From contig NZ_RBXT01000001.1 in NCBI RefSeq assembly GCF_003635045.1, positions 2,046,001 through 2,110,000 on the forward strand: a stretch of 64,000 bases of DNA. Reading direction: 5' to 3'. Each line of letters begins with the position of its first letter. Position 1 is the first letter of the stretch. Shown one piece after another: positions 15,124 through 25,894 of the stretch. A program made the position numbers and the translations under genes. This stretch comes from Terracoccus luteus. Its GTDB lineage: Bacteria; Actinomycetota; Actinomycetes; Actinomycetales; Dermatophilaceae. The notes under the pieces were generated by a model. It ran no database searches, had not been told where the DNA came from, and worked only from the letters and a program-made list of their open reading frames with translations.

Positions 15124-16803
15124 GTGCCGAAGCAGCAGGCCGACGCGCTCGGACGGGGTGCGGTGGCGACACCCGCCCTCCCGAGCAGCCGACTCGCCGA
15201 TCTCGTGCTGCGCTGGTACGCCGTCGTCCTGCGGGTGCTGCGCGACGAGCTGCCGGCCGGTGTGGCCCAGGCCTGGGGCGACCAGCTCGTGCGCCGCGGC
15301 ATGCTCGGCATGGCCCTCATCGGCGTCGGCTCGCTCACCCCGGCCTTCCTGCCCCCCGACGCCCCGATCGTGCGCACGCTGCACCTGCAGTGGCTCAGCA
15401 CGGGTGCCGGCCGCTTCTCGGCCACCCTCGTGCTCGTCGCCGGCATGGCCCTGCTCGTCGACGCCTGGCTGCGCATGCGCCCCCGCGAGGGGTCGGCGCG
15501 GCTGCACCGCTACACGTGGCTGCTGTGGAGCCTGCCGGTGCTGCTCGCGCCGCCGCTCTTCAGCCGTGACGCCTACAGCTACGCCGCCCAGGGGCGCATC
15601 GTCGGGCTGGGCCTGAACCCCTACGAGGTCGGCCCGGTGTACGTCACCGGCGAGTTCCAGCAGTACCGCGACCAGGTCGACCCGATGTGGCTGTTCACGC
15701 CGGCGCCGTACGGCCCGCTCGCCCTGCAGCTGCAGCACGCCATCGTCTTCGTCACCGGCGACAACGCCTACCTCGCGGCGCTCGCCATGCGCCTGCCGGC
15801 CCTCGCGTCCGTCGCCCTGCTCGCCTTCACCCTGCCGCGCCTCGCCCGCCGCTTCGGCGTCAGCGCCGACCGCGCGCTGTGGCTCGGCGTCTTCAACCCG
15901 CTCGTCATGATGCACCTCGTCGGCGGCGCCCACGGCGACGCCATGATGATCGCGCTCGTCTCGCTCGCACTCCTGCTCGCCGCCCGCGGCCAGCTCTTCT
16001 GGGCCAGCGCTACCATCGCCCTGTCGGCCAACTTCAAGCAGACCGCCGTACTCGCGCTCATCGGGGTCGTGGGCCTGGCCATGCAGGCCGACACCGGGCC
16101 ACGCTCGAAGGCGGCCAAGTTCGTCCGGGCCGGCGTCGTGCACGGCGGCGTCGCCGCGGCCACGTTCACCCTGCTCACGGCGGTGTCCGGCCTCGGGTGG
16201 GGCTGGATCCCCAACCTCGCGGTGCCGGCGTCGCTGCGCTCCCTGCTCAGCCCGCCCACCCTGCTCGGCACGGCCCTCGAGGGCCTGCTGCGCATCTCCG
16301 GCGTGCCCGACTCGTGGGTCGCGGCCGCGGTGCCGCGCGTGCAGACCCTCGGCATGCTCGTGGGCCTCGTCGTCATCGCCCTCATCGCCTGGCGGGTGGG
16401 ACCCCGCCGGCCGGTGTTCGCCAGCGCGGCCGTGCTGCTCGTCCTCTGCGCCTCCGGGCCGGTCGTGCACCCGTGGTACCTCCTCTGGGGCGGCGTCCTG
16501 CTCGCGGCCTGCCGCATCGGCGAGCGCACCGTCGAGGCGATGGTGTGGGTGACGCTGTTCTTCGCGTGCTACGGCACGGTCGACGCGACGGTCTCGAACG
16601 GCACGTGGGCCCTCGGGGTCACCGCCGCCGCGTGGTTGCTCGTCAAGATGGTGCGCCGCCACCGCGAGGGTGACACCGGCGACGCCGACGGCGACGGGCC
16701 GGGCGAGAACCGAGGCCTGCTCGACGGCTTCGGCCGCCTGTCCGGCCTCGACGACCGCCGCACCCCGAGCCGGTCCCGCACCGCGCACACGATCATCTCC
16801 TGA
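15124..16803 (+). CDS. mptB: polyprenol-phosphate-mannose-dependent alpha-(1-6) mannosyltransferase, MptB-like
   Basis: A 559-aa integral membrane GT-C glycosyltransferase with about 12-13 hydrophobic segments from residue 60 on. The family blocks are an extracytoplasmic loop SRDAYSYAAQGRIVGLGLNPYEVGP with the aspartate used for catalysis, FTPAPYGPLALQ, and VGGAHGDAMMIAL. MptB extends the mannan backbone of lipoglycans from polyprenyl-phosphomannose on the outer membrane face. GTG 15124 is preferred because GAAGGAG precedes it; an ATG at 15061 would add 21 unlikely basic residues. The C-terminal 45 residues are charged and cytoplasmic. It is probably a single gene transcribed away from the tRNA. 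Confidence 0.85.
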   Translation: MPKQQADALGRGAVATPALPSSRLADLVLRWYAVVLRVLRDELPAGVAQAWGDQLVRRGMLGMALIGVGSLTPAFLPPDAPIVRTLHLQWLSTGAGRFSATLVLVAGMALLVDAWLRMRPREGSARLHRYTWLLWSLPVLLAPPLFSRDAYSYAAQGRIVGLGLNPYEVGPVYVTGEFQQYRDQVDPMWLFTPAPYGPLALQLQHAIVFVTGDNAYLAALAMRLPALASVALLAFTLPRLARRFGVSADRALWLGVFNPLVMMHLVGGAHGDAMMIALVSLALLLAARGQLFWASATIALSANFKQTAVLALIGVVGLAMQADTGPRSKAAKFVRAGVVHGGVAAATFTLLTAVSGLGWGWIPNLAVPASLRSLLSPPTLLGTALEGLLRISGVPDSWVAAAVPRVQTLGMLVGLVVIALIAWRVGPRRPVFASAAVLLVLCASGPVVHPWYLLWGGVLLAACRIGERTVEAMVWVTLFFACYGTVDATVSNGTWALGVTAAAWLLVKMVRRHREGDTGDADGDGPGENRGLLDGFGRLSGLDDRRTPSRSRTAHTIIS

Positions 16804-16898
16804 CGGTCGGCGACCGCGGTGTCGTCGGTGTCGTCGGCGTCGTCGGTCGGTGACCGCTCGTCCTGCCCGTCGGCGCCCCCGACCTTGCTCTCGCTACG

Positions 16899-17624
16899 AT
16901 GCCGCGCGTGGTCAGGGTGAGCAGGGCGGGTCGGATGGACCCGCGCGCAGTCGGTCGGTGGGTGCTGCGCCGGCCACCGGTCGAGTGGGGCACCGCCCTC
17001 GTCGTGCTCGTGCTGCTCGCGTCCGGGCTGTTCGGCGGCCTGCGCGAGGTCGACACCGACCCCGTCCGGCCCCTCGTGCTCGGTGCGCCCGTCACCGCCG
17101 AACCGGTGCAGCTCACCGTCGAGGCCGTCTACACGGTGACGCAGTTCCCCGGCATCCCCGCCTCCGGCGACACCCCGGAGGCCTACCCCGACGACCCGAG
17201 CGGCGGGCGGTTCGTCGTCGTCGAGGGCACGGTGACGAACACGAGCGACGCGACGCTTCGCTCCGACGTGCTCTACCGGCTCATCGGCCTCGACGGCGAC
17301 GAGGGTGGGGATGGCGACGGGGGCGCCGGCGGGTTCGTCTCGCGCACCCGTCCCGGCGAGCTCGTGCCGGCGGCCGACGCCCGACCCGCCCTCGCCTACA
17401 CGATGCCCGAGAAGCGCGCCCTCACCTCGGCCCAGCCCGGACTCACCTACCGCGTGGCGTGGCTCTTCGACCAGTCGAGCAGCCGGCCCGCCCCCACCCG
17501 TCTACAGGTCGCCGTCAACGAGCACACCTGGCGCCAGGACACCCTCGACTTCAGCTACGGCTGGAAGGACCCCGAGCCGCGTGCCCGGGCCGAGGTGCCG
17601 GTCGGGACGGGGAGACCGTCGTGA
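16899..17624 (+). CDS. hypothetical membrane-anchored protein, first of a coupled trio
   Basis: A 241-aa protein with one N-terminal hydrophobic segment (about 30-47, GTALVVLVLLASGLFGGL) and an extracytoplasmic beta-rich domain (VEAVYTVTQFPGIPASGD, RFVVVEGTVTNTSDATLRSD). The phrase about a growing term with added groups resembles DUF4352-like immunoglobulin-fold domains of secreted actinobacterial proteins, but that is only a pattern impression. Start is uncertain among ATG 16899, GTG 16908 and ATG 16935. Its stop overlaps the next GTG by four bases, so three genes are translationally coupled. No function is assigned. Confidence 0.7.
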   Translation: MPRVVRVSRAGRMDPRAVGRWVLRRPPVEWGTALVVLVLLASGLFGGLREVDTDPVRPLVLGAPVTAEPVQLTVEAVYTVTQFPGIPASGDTPEAYPDDPSGGRFVVVEGTVTNTSDATLRSDVLYRLIGLDGDEGGDGDGGAGGFVSRTRPGELVPAADARPALAYTMPEKRALTSAQPGLTYRVAWLFDQSSSRPAPTRLQVAVNEHTWRQDTLDFSYGWKDPEPRARAEVPVGTGRPS

Positions 17625-18244
17625 CCGGACGCAGACTGCCCAGACCGCAGCGCTCGACCCTCGGGGTGGGCGCCCTCGTCGTGGCCGGGCTCTCGGTGTC
17701 GCAGGCCCTGTCGACCGTCGTCCCCTCCCCCACCGACGGAGGCGCCGGCGAGGGCTCGCAGCGCCCCTTCGTGCGCGAGGCCACCGTCGGGCAGCCGACC
17801 TCGCTGCGTACCGGCGAGCTGCTCGTGACCGACGTCGAGGGGGCCACGACGGTGACGGCCCCCTTCGCGCAGCCGGCCACGACGCAGGGGGTCTTCGTCG
17901 TGCTGCGCTTCTCGTGGACGCCGACGCACGAGCGCTCGACCGTCACGACCGTCACCCTCACCGACGCCCGTGACCGCACCTACCGCGTCGGGCTGGTCGG
18001 CTCGGGCCGCGACGGGGTCGCCTGCCTCGGCCCGCCCCCGGGCGTCACCGCCCTGTGCACCGCCGCCGTCGAGGTGCCACGCGACGCCCTGCCCGGCGCC
18101 ACCGTGCGCCTCGAGACCAACGGCTTCGACCCCGGCTGGGACGACGTCGCCGAGCTCGCCCTGCCGGTCGACGACGCTAGCGCGGCCACCCTCGGCAGCG
18201 GGCGCACCGCCGCCGTCGACTCGACCTACCGGGGGCTCACGTGA
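17621..18244 (+). CDS. hypothetical membrane-anchored protein, second of the trio
   Basis: A 207-aa protein with the same plan as its upstream neighbour: a short basic start, a hydrophobic segment (about 14-28, GVGALVVAGLSVSQAL), then an exported beta-rich domain (FVREATVGQPTSLRTGELLV, GVFVVLRFSWTPTHERS, VTLTDARDRTYRVG). Two cysteines near ACLGPPPGVTALCTAA probably form a disulphide. The GTG start at 17621 overlaps the previous stop (GTGA). The VVLRF block in both neighbours suggests a common fold and perhaps duplication. No function is assigned. Confidence 0.7.
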   Translation: MTGRRLPRPQRSTLGVGALVVAGLSVSQALSTVVPSPTDGGAGEGSQRPFVREATVGQPTSLRTGELLVTDVEGATTVTAPFAQPATTQGVFVVLRFSWTPTHERSTVTTVTLTDARDRTYRVGLVGSGRDGVACLGPPPGVTALCTAAVEVPRDALPGATVRLETNGFDPGWDDVAELALPVDDASAATLGSGRTAAVDSTYRGLT

Positions 18245-18972
18245 GCCAGCCGACGCCGACGTCACCGACCGCGAATGCCGGCCGCCCGGCATCCGTCGCC
18301 CCCTCGCGCACGTCGTGGTGGCGGCGCAACGCCGTGGGCCTGGCCCTGCTGCCCGTCGCGGTCGCGGCCGCGCTGGCCGGGAACGGCCAGCGGCTGCAGA
18401 CCCTGTGGTGGGAGGGTGACCTGCACGCCGTGCAGCGCCCCGGTGACGACGGGATCGTGCGCTTCGTCGACGAGTACGACGACGGGCACCACCGGTGGGC
18501 CATCGAGCCCGCCGTGTCACTCGTCGGCGTCGTGCCCGCGACGACGCTCCCGGGCTACGACGGCAGCCCCCAGGAGGTGCAGCTGCCCACGGGGGCCCGC
18601 CTCTGGAGGGTGACGCTGCACGTCGACGCACCCAGCGACATGATCCTCAGCGGCTGCCGGCTCGCCCTGGCCGACGCCGACGGCACCCGGTGGGAGGCGG
18701 GCTCGAACGCGCTGCAGTCGTCGGCGATCGAGCCGGCCTCACCCTGCACCCCACCGGGGCAGGTCGGCCCGACGTGGCTGCCCGGAGCGCCGCGACCGAC
18801 GACCGACGACGGCGCCGAGCGGCCGCCCGCCTACGACGTCGACAGCTACGTCGTCACCTCGGGCGACGCCGCGCCGACCGAGGTGTGGCTGTGGTGGAAC
18901 CCGCCGGAGTTCGCGGCCCTGCCGCTCAGCGGTCCGGGCGGCGCGGGCGGCGAGGTCAGTAGCGGGGGCTGA
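18241..18972 (+). CDS. hypothetical membrane-anchored protein, third of the trio
   Basis: A 243-aa protein with a 32-residue cytoplasmic start, one membrane segment (about 32-47, AVGLALLPVAVAAALAG) and an exported domain with VHAVQRP-like motifs, RLWRVTLHVDAPSDMIL and a cysteine pair (SGCRLALADA, ASPCTPPGQ). It begins with GTG overlapping the preceding stop (18241-18244) and ends overlapping the convergent polytopic gene by 17 bases. All three proteins of the operon are bitopic with outside domains, as expected for a surface complex. The function is unknown. Confidence 0.7.
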   Translation: MSQPTPTSPTANAGRPASVAPSRTSWWRRNAVGLALLPVAVAAALAGNGQRLQTLWWEGDLHAVQRPGDDGIVRFVDEYDDGHHRWAIEPAVSLVGVVPATTLPGYDGSPQEVQLPTGARLWRVTLHVDAPSDMILSGCRLALADADGTRWEAGSNALQSSAIEPASPCTPPGQVGPTWLPGAPRPTTDDGAERPPAYDVDSYVVTSGDAAPTEVWLWWNPPEFAALPLSGPGGAGGEVSSGG

Positions 18973-20377
18973 GGGGGGCGACGGCCGGCTGGGGCGTCAC
19001 GTCGACGGCGCCGCCGGGCAGCCGGGTGATGATGCGGTCGACCGCGGCGGCGATGAGCCCGACGAGCAGCAGCGTGTAGGCGGCGCCGCTGACGAGGGAG
19101 AGCCACGGCGCGAAGGCGAGCCCGGTCGACGGGTCGACGGGCCCACGTACGACCCGGATCAGCTCGCTGACCCCCCACTCGACCGCGCGGGCGACGCTGA
19201 AGACGATGCAGAAGAGCAGCATCGGCACGAGCCCGGCGGCCACGAGCAGCCGCACGCCCTGGGCGAAGGTGCCGAAGCGCTCGCGCAGGTCGGCGGTGGC
19301 GCCACGACCGAGCCGGCGCACAGGCGCGGGCAGGCGCGTCCGCGCGGTGTGCAGGGCGGCACGGGCGCGGGTGGGTCCGGGTCGCCCCGGCCCGGCCACC
19401 GCGAGGGGCACTGCGAGAGGCACCGACCGCAGCGACTGGCCGCGCAGGGCGGCGCTCTGGCCGTAGGCGACGGCGCCGACGGTCAGCCAGGCCACGGGCA
19501 CGACGACGAGGTCGGTGCCGTCGGCGAGCAGGCCGACGACCCACTCGACGGCCGTCCGCACCGGCACCCCGACCGGGCCGAGCACGTCGACGACGGCGTG
19601 CCACCGGTCGAGCACCCAGACGGTGAAGGCCCGCGAGTCGCGCCAGCGCGCGAAGACGTCGACCAGACCGGTCGCCCAGGCGGCGACCGAGAAGATCCAG
19701 AAGATCTCGACGTAGGCGGCGAAGAGCCCCATGCCGGTGCTCCTCGACGCGAGGTCGAACCCGTTGATGAGCCGGCGCAGGGCGAAGGTCACGACGACGA
19801 CGCCGATGATGACGGCGGTGCCGCCGAGGACGAAGCGGTTCGGCCCCGACGAGCCGCCGTAGAAGAAGTCCGCGTTCGACCGGAACTCGGCGAAGGCCGC
19901 GCTGTTGACGAACTGGCGCCGGTCGGCCTCGAGCAGCCCCTGGGCCGAGTACACGGTGAGGAACGGGACGAGCATGCTCGCGAGCAGGCCGAGCTGGCGG
20001 TTGGTCGCCGTCGCGAGACGCCGGCGCCGTGGTGGGCCAGGCGGGCCGTCGGCGGTGGCGGGCACCCCACCCGGGTCGCGGCCGAAGCCGGCGTGGCGAA
20101 GCGAGGGCGAGAGGGCGCGCAGCATGAAGACGATGGCGGCGAGGGTGCCGATCGGGGCGAGCGGCAGCAGCAGCTGGGCGGCGACCGGGTGCTCGTCGCT
20201 CAGCTCGACGGCCGCCCAGATGACGGCGCCCCGCACGGCGGCGCCGAGCAGGAAGAGGGTCAGCAGCACCGGCAGGTGGCGCCCGGCGAGACGCAGCCCG
20301 TCGACGACGACCGCGAAGGCGTCACCGACCCCCTGCCTCAGCCTGTCCACGGCCGGCAGTCTAGGGCCCACCGCCAC
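18956..20377 (-). CDS. hypothetical polytopic membrane protein
   Basis: A 473-aa protein with about eight hydrophobic segments, for example VLLTLFLLGAAVRGAVIW, LGLLASMLVPFLTVYSA, FVLGGTAVIIGVVVVTFAL, MGLFAAYVEIFWIFSVAAW and LLVAAGLVPMLLFCIVF. A basic, Pro/Arg-rich cytoplasmic loop sits near residue 320-345. It converges on, and overlaps by 17 bases, the three-gene operon of bitopic proteins, so the four may work together although they are on opposite strands. I do not recognise a family and see no catalytic motif. Confidence 0.7.
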   Translation of the reverse strand: MAVGPRLPAVDRLRQGVGDAFAVVVDGLRLAGRHLPVLLTLFLLGAAVRGAVIWAAVELSDEHPVAAQLLLPLAPIGTLAAIVFMLRALSPSLRHAGFGRDPGGVPATADGPPGPPRRRRLATATNRQLGLLASMLVPFLTVYSAQGLLEADRRQFVNSAAFAEFRSNADFFYGGSSGPNRFVLGGTAVIIGVVVVTFALRRLINGFDLASRSTGMGLFAAYVEIFWIFSVAAWATGLVDVFARWRDSRAFTVWVLDRWHAVVDVLGPVGVPVRTAVEWVVGLLADGTDLVVVPVAWLTVGAVAYGQSAALRGQSLRSVPLAVPLAVAGPGRPGPTRARAALHTARTRLPAPVRRLGRGATADLRERFGTFAQGVRLLVAAGLVPMLLFCIVFSVARAVEWGVSELIRVVRGPVDPSTGLAFAPWLSLVSGAAYTLLLVGLIAAAVDRIITRLPGGAVDVTPQPAVAPLSPRY

Positions 20378-20443
20378 GGCGGCGCCGCCGGTGTCGACCC
20401 CCTTCGACCGGTGTCGACAGGTGCCGACACCCGTGGCCGCGGG

Positions 20444-21439
20444 TCAGACCTGGCTCAGGGCGATGCCGTCGAGGATGTCGTGCTCGGAGGTGATGACCTC
20501 ACCGATGCCGGCCCGATCGCGCAACCGGGTGACGATGCGGCTCCAGACCAGCGCACCGGCCCCGATGACGTCGACGCGGCCGGGGTGCATGTAGGGCAGG
20601 GCCGCCCGCCGCTCTCGGGTCATGGCGAGCAGGTCGGCGCAGGCCGCGAGGGTCTCGTCCACCCCTCCCCGGGCGAGGTGGATGCGCTCGGGTTCGTACG
20701 TCGGCAGCCGCAGCCGGTGGGCCGTGATCGTCGTGACGCTGCCCGCGAGGCCGACGAGCGCCCGGATGCCGTCGAAGCCGACCTCCGCGGCCGCGGCGTC
20801 GATGGCGGCGTCGACGTCGCGCGTGGCGGCCGCGATCTGGTCCGGCGTCGGCGGGTCGCTGAGGAGGTGGCGCTCGGTCATGCGCACGCACCCGACGTCG
20901 ACCGACCGGGCCGCCTCGACGGCATCCGTGCCGCGGACGAACTCCGTCGAGCCACCGCCGAGGTCGACGACGAGGTAAGGGCCGGGCACCCCGCCGCCGA
21001 CGAGGTCGCCCGTGGCTCCGGTGAACGAGAGGGAGGCCTCCTCGTCGCCCGACACGACCTCGGGGGTCACGTCGGCGCCCCAGTGCTCGGCGAAGGCCCG
21101 GCGCACGCCCTCGACGAACTCGCCGGCGTTGCGGGCGTCGCGGGAGGCGGAGGTGGCCACGAACCGCACCCGCTCGGCGCCGAGCTCGCGGCAGGAGGCG
21201 GCGTACTCGGCGGCGACACGCAGGGTGCGCTGCATCGACTCGGGCGCGATGACGCCCGTGCGGTCGACGCCGTGGCCGAGGCGCACGATCTCCATGCGGC
21301 GCAGCACGTCCGTGACCGCCCGTGTGCCGCGGTCGATGTCGGCCACGAGCAGGCGGATGCTGTTGGTACCGCAGTCGACCGCGCCGACGCGCACCGTCGT
21401 TCCTGAGGCGTCGTGGGTGTCGGGGGTGCTGTCGCTCAT
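20444..21439 (-). CDS. ppx: exopolyphosphatase/pppGpp phosphohydrolase (Ppx/GppA, short form)
   Basis: A 331-aa ASKHA-fold phosphatase. The first phosphate loop is VGAVDCGTNSIRLLVAD, followed by RFVATSASRDARN, the second loop YLVVDLGGGSTEFV and the adenosine-type motif ALVGLAGSVTTITA. It has only the two N-terminal domains of E. coli Ppx, like the short mycobacterial Ppx1. It hydrolyses terminal phosphate from polyphosphate, or pppGpp. Its ATG at 21439 overlaps the DUF501 stop (ATGA). It is the last gene of the eno-ftsB-DUF501-ppx run, an order conserved in actinobacteria. Choice of substrate is uncertain. Confidence 0.9.
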   Translation of the reverse strand: MSDSTPDTHDASGTTVRVGAVDCGTNSIRLLVADIDRGTRAVTDVLRRMEIVRLGHGVDRTGVIAPESMQRTLRVAAEYAASCRELGAERVRFVATSASRDARNAGEFVEGVRRAFAEHWGADVTPEVVSGDEEASLSFTGATGDLVGGGVPGPYLVVDLGGGSTEFVRGTDAVEAARSVDVGCVRMTERHLLSDPPTPDQIAAATRDVDAAIDAAAAEVGFDGIRALVGLAGSVTTITAHRLRLPTYEPERIHLARGGVDETLAACADLLAMTRERRAALPYMHPGRVDVIGAGALVWSRIVTRLRDRAGIGEVITSEHDILDGIALSQV

Positions 21440-22023
21440 CGCTGCGCCTGCTCGTCGGAGGTGTCGTCGCGCCGGTGCTGGTCGGCGCACGAGAACGGCT
21501 GCCACCACGGCTCGAGCATCTCGAGCGCCTCGTCGCCGAGGGGGTTGACCCCCGGGCCGGCGGCGAGGGAGTGGGCCACGAGCACGTGCAGGCACTTGAC
21601 CCGGGTCGGCATGCCCCCGGCCGAGACACCGTGGATCTCGGGGACGTCACCCAGCTCGGCGCGCGAGGCGAGGTAGGCCTCGTGGGCCCGCGCGTAGGCC
21701 GCCGCCAGCTGCTCGTCGTCGGCGAGACGCTCCGTCATCGTCCGCATCGTGCCGGCCGTCTCGAGGGTGCTCACGGCGCCGGTGAGGCGCGGGCACGTGG
21801 CGTAGTACGTCGTCGGGAAGGGCGTGCCGTCGGGCAGCCGCGGCTGGGTGCGCAGCACGTCGGGCTCCCCGCACGGGCAGCGGTGCGCCACGGCGGCCAC
21901 GCCACGCGGCGGCCGGCCGAGCTGGCGGTGGACCGCCTCGAGGTCGGCCGGGTCGACGCCGTCGGTGCCGTCGGTGCCGTCGACGGAGAGGTCGGCGGTG
22001 CCCGCCGGGTCGGGGTCGGTCAT
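21436..22023 (-). CDS. DUF501 domain protein
   Basis: A 195-aa protein of the actinobacteria-specific DUF501 family. Recognisable blocks are VHRQLGRPPRGVAAVAHRCPCG with a Cys pair, VLRTQPRLPDGTPFPTTYYATCPRL, and SAGGMPTRVKCLHVLVAHSLAAGPGVNPLGDEAL. The conserved cysteines and histidines (HRCPCG, CPRL, KCLH) look like a metal site. The function is unknown; its constant place between ftsB and ppx suggests a link to envelope or phosphate physiology, which is only context. It starts 7 bases after ftsB and is coupled to ppx. Confidence 0.9.
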   Translation of the reverse strand: MTDPDPAGTADLSVDGTDGTDGVDPADLEAVHRQLGRPPRGVAAVAHRCPCGEPDVLRTQPRLPDGTPFPTTYYATCPRLTGAVSTLETAGTMRTMTERLADDEQLAAAYARAHEAYLASRAELGDVPEIHGVSAGGMPTRVKCLHVLVAHSLAAGPGVNPLGDEALEMLEPWWQPFSCADQHRRDDTSDEQAQR

Positions 22024-22030
22024 GCCGTCG

Positions 22031-22705
22031 TCACTTCTTCTGCGGCAGGCCGGCGGTCGGGCGGTCGGCGATCTGGATCGACTGCCACACCTTGCCGTAC
22101 CAGGGCGCCGCGTCGTTGGCCATGGGCGCGGAGACGACGGGCGCGGCCGCGGCGTCGTCGGGGCGGTCGGTCTGCGACGGGTCGATGACCGAGTAGGCGC
22201 GGTCGCCGACGCGCACGAACTTCAGCCGCTCGCGAGCCTGCACCTCGACGTACGACGGGTCCTTCCACAGGGCGGCCTGCCGTTCGAGGGCGGCGACGGT
22301 CTCACGCTGCTGCGCGATGCTGGCCCTCGTCTCGGACGTGCCGTGCTGCTGCTGGACGAGCGAGCGGATGGTCGGCACGAGCGTCACGGCGAGCATGACG
22401 ACGATGCCGATGAGGATCGCCCCTCGCACCCAGGCCTGCGACGGCGGCGGCGCCACCGGAGCGGCGACCTTCGCCCGCGCGGCCGTCGGCGGCCGTGAGC
22501 GCGAGGGGGCCGGGCGGGCTCCCCGCGGGGCGCCGGACGCGGAGCGGCCGGAGCCGGCCCCGCCGCCGGCGCGACCCTGCCCGGGACGGGGTCCGGTGCG
22601 CGGACCGGTGCGGGTGGGGGCCGTGGACGGGCGTGCCGGACCGCCGGACCGGCTCGTCGAGGACGAGCTGCGGCCCGGGCGGGGGGTCGGCATGCGGTCG
22701 GCCAC
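22031..22705 (-). CDS. ftsB: septum formation initiator FtsB/DivIC
   Basis: A 224-aa bitopic division protein. Residues 1-90 are a Pro/Arg/Gly-rich disordered cytoplasmic tail, as usual in actinobacterial FtsB. One membrane helix is at about 93-113 (VRGAILIGIVVMLAVTLVP), followed by a short coiled coil (SLVQQQHGTSETRASIAQQR) and the conserved DPSYVEVQARERLKFVRVGD block. In the divisome it binds FtsL and FtsQ at the septum. It lies 12 bases downstream of eno and 7 upstream of DUF501, in one operon. Confidence 0.88.
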   Translation of the reverse strand: MADRMPTPRPGRSSSSTSRSGGPARPSTAPTRTGPRTGPRPGQGRAGGGAGSGRSASGAPRGARPAPSRSRPPTAARAKVAAPVAPPPSQAWVRGAILIGIVVMLAVTLVPTIRSLVQQQHGTSETRASIAQQRETVAALERQAALWKDPSYVEVQARERLKFVRVGDRAYSVIDPSQTDRPDDAAAAPVVSAPMANDAAPWYGKVWQSIQIADRPTAGLPQKK

Positions 22706-22717
22706 GGCCCGCCCCCG

Positions 22718-24381
<1,664 letters not shown>

Positions 24382-25875
24382 ATGGGGCAACCCATGCGTG
24401 AGTCGAACGTGCTCACGCTCGACATCGGTTCGCGTCCGATGACGCAACCGCTGACACAGCGCTCGCGCTGGCTGCGCGCGCTGCAGGGCGGCATCGCCGT
24501 CGGCGACCTCTTCATCGTCACCGCCGCCGTCGTCATCGCCGGGATCGGGCGCAGGCAGCTGCAGCTCTTCGACACGGCCAACGACCTGACGCTCGTGGCC
24601 GACTCGGTCGGGGTCTACATCATCGCGCTCTGGATGCTGGCCAACGTCGGCGTCGGCACGTACGCCAAGACCTTCCTCGGCGTCGGCACCGTGGAGTACG
24701 CCCGCATCGGCTCGGCCGCCGGGCTCACCGCCGGCCTCGTCGGCATCGCCAGCTACCTCACGCACTTCAACCTGTCCCGCGGCTACTTCGTCATCATGTT
24801 CGCCATCGGCCTGCCGGCCCTGCTGCTGTGGCGCTACCTCGCCCGCCAGCTCGTGCACCGGGCCCACACCCGCGGCCACCTCATGACCCGCGTGCTGCTC
24901 ACCGGCTCGTCGTCGCACGTCGACGACGTGGCCGCCGTGCTGCGCCGCGAGAAGTGGCTCGGCTACGACATCGTCGGCGCCGTGCTGCCCAAGGGCAGCA
25001 CCGAGCTCGTCACCGGTCGCGGCATCCACGTCGTCGGGCGCACCGGCGACACGTCGGCGGCCGTGCTCAGCACCAAGGCCGACCTCGTCGTCTTCACCGA
25101 GGGCGCGTTCCCGTCGGCGGTCGACTTCCGGCGCATCGCCTGGGACCTCGAAGGTCGCCACGTGCAGATGGCCGTCGTGCCGAGCCTCAGCGACATCAGC
25201 TCGGGCCGCATGGCCATGCGCCCGGTCGGCGGGCTGCCGCTCGTGCACGTCGAGCAGCCCCAGAGCATGGGGGCCTCGCGCGGCGCCAAGCGCCTGTTCG
25301 ACATCGTCGGGGCCAGCCTCATGCTGCTCGTCTCCTCCCCCGTGCTGCTCTTCGTCGCCCTCGCCATCCGGCTCGGCGACAAGGGTCCGGTGCTCTTCCG
25401 CCAGACCCGGGTCGGACGTGACGGTGAGCTGTTCGAGTGCCTGAAGTTCCGCAGCATGGTCGTCGACGCCGAGGCCCGCCTCAGCTCGATCACGCACCTC
25501 AACGAGAGCAGCGAGGGCGTGCTCTTCAAGATGCAGAGTGACCCGCGCATCACGCCCATCGGCCGGTTCATCCGCCGCTTCTCCATCGACGAGATGCCGC
25601 AGCTGCTCAACGTGCTGCGCGGCGACATGAGCCTCGTCGGCCCCCGCCCGGCCCTGCCGGCCGAGGTCCGTCGCTACGACCCCGACGTGCAGCGCCGCCT
25701 GCACGTGCGCCCCGGCCTCACCGGCCTGTGGCAGGTCTCCGGCCGCAGCGACCTCTCGTGGGACGACACGGTCCGCCTCGACCTCTACTACGTCGACAAC
25801 TGGTCGATGGTGCAGGACATCGCCATCATGCTGCGCACGGTCCAGGCCGTCGTCGCCTCCCGCGGAGCGTACTGA
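24382..25875 (+). CDS. polyprenyl glycosylphosphotransferase (WcaJ/WbaP-like)
   Basis: A protein of 497 aa that starts exopolysaccharide repeat assembly by moving a sugar-phosphate onto undecaprenyl phosphate. Four to five N-terminal membrane segments are followed by a CoA-binding-like domain (TRVLLTGSSSHVDDVAAVLRR). The bacterial sugar transferase domain runs from about 290: GAKRLFDIVGASLMLLVSSP, LKFRSMVVDAE, IDEMPQLLNVLRGDMSLVGPRP and PGLTGLWQVSGRSDLSWDD. Start is uncertain among GTG 24373, ATG 24382 and ATG 24394. It is isolated from the rest of the polysaccharide genes by about 9 kb and breaks the usual mazG-eno order. Sugar specificity is unknown. Confidence 0.9.
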   Translation: MGQPMRESNVLTLDIGSRPMTQPLTQRSRWLRALQGGIAVGDLFIVTAAVVIAGIGRRQLQLFDTANDLTLVADSVGVYIIALWMLANVGVGTYAKTFLGVGTVEYARIGSAAGLTAGLVGIASYLTHFNLSRGYFVIMFAIGLPALLLWRYLARQLVHRAHTRGHLMTRVLLTGSSSHVDDVAAVLRREKWLGYDIVGAVLPKGSTELVTGRGIHVVGRTGDTSAAVLSTKADLVVFTEGAFPSAVDFRRIAWDLEGRHVQMAVVPSLSDISSGRMAMRPVGGLPLVHVEQPQSMGASRGAKRLFDIVGASLMLLVSSPVLLFVALAIRLGDKGPVLFRQTRVGRDGELFECLKFRSMVVDAEARLSSITHLNESSEGVLFKMQSDPRITPIGRFIRRFSIDEMPQLLNVLRGDMSLVGPRPALPAEVRRYDPDVQRRLHVRPGLTGLWQVSGRSDLSWDDTVRLDLYYVDNWSMVQDIAIMLRTVQAVVASRGAY

Positions 25876-25894
25876 GCCGCCCCGCGAAGACACC

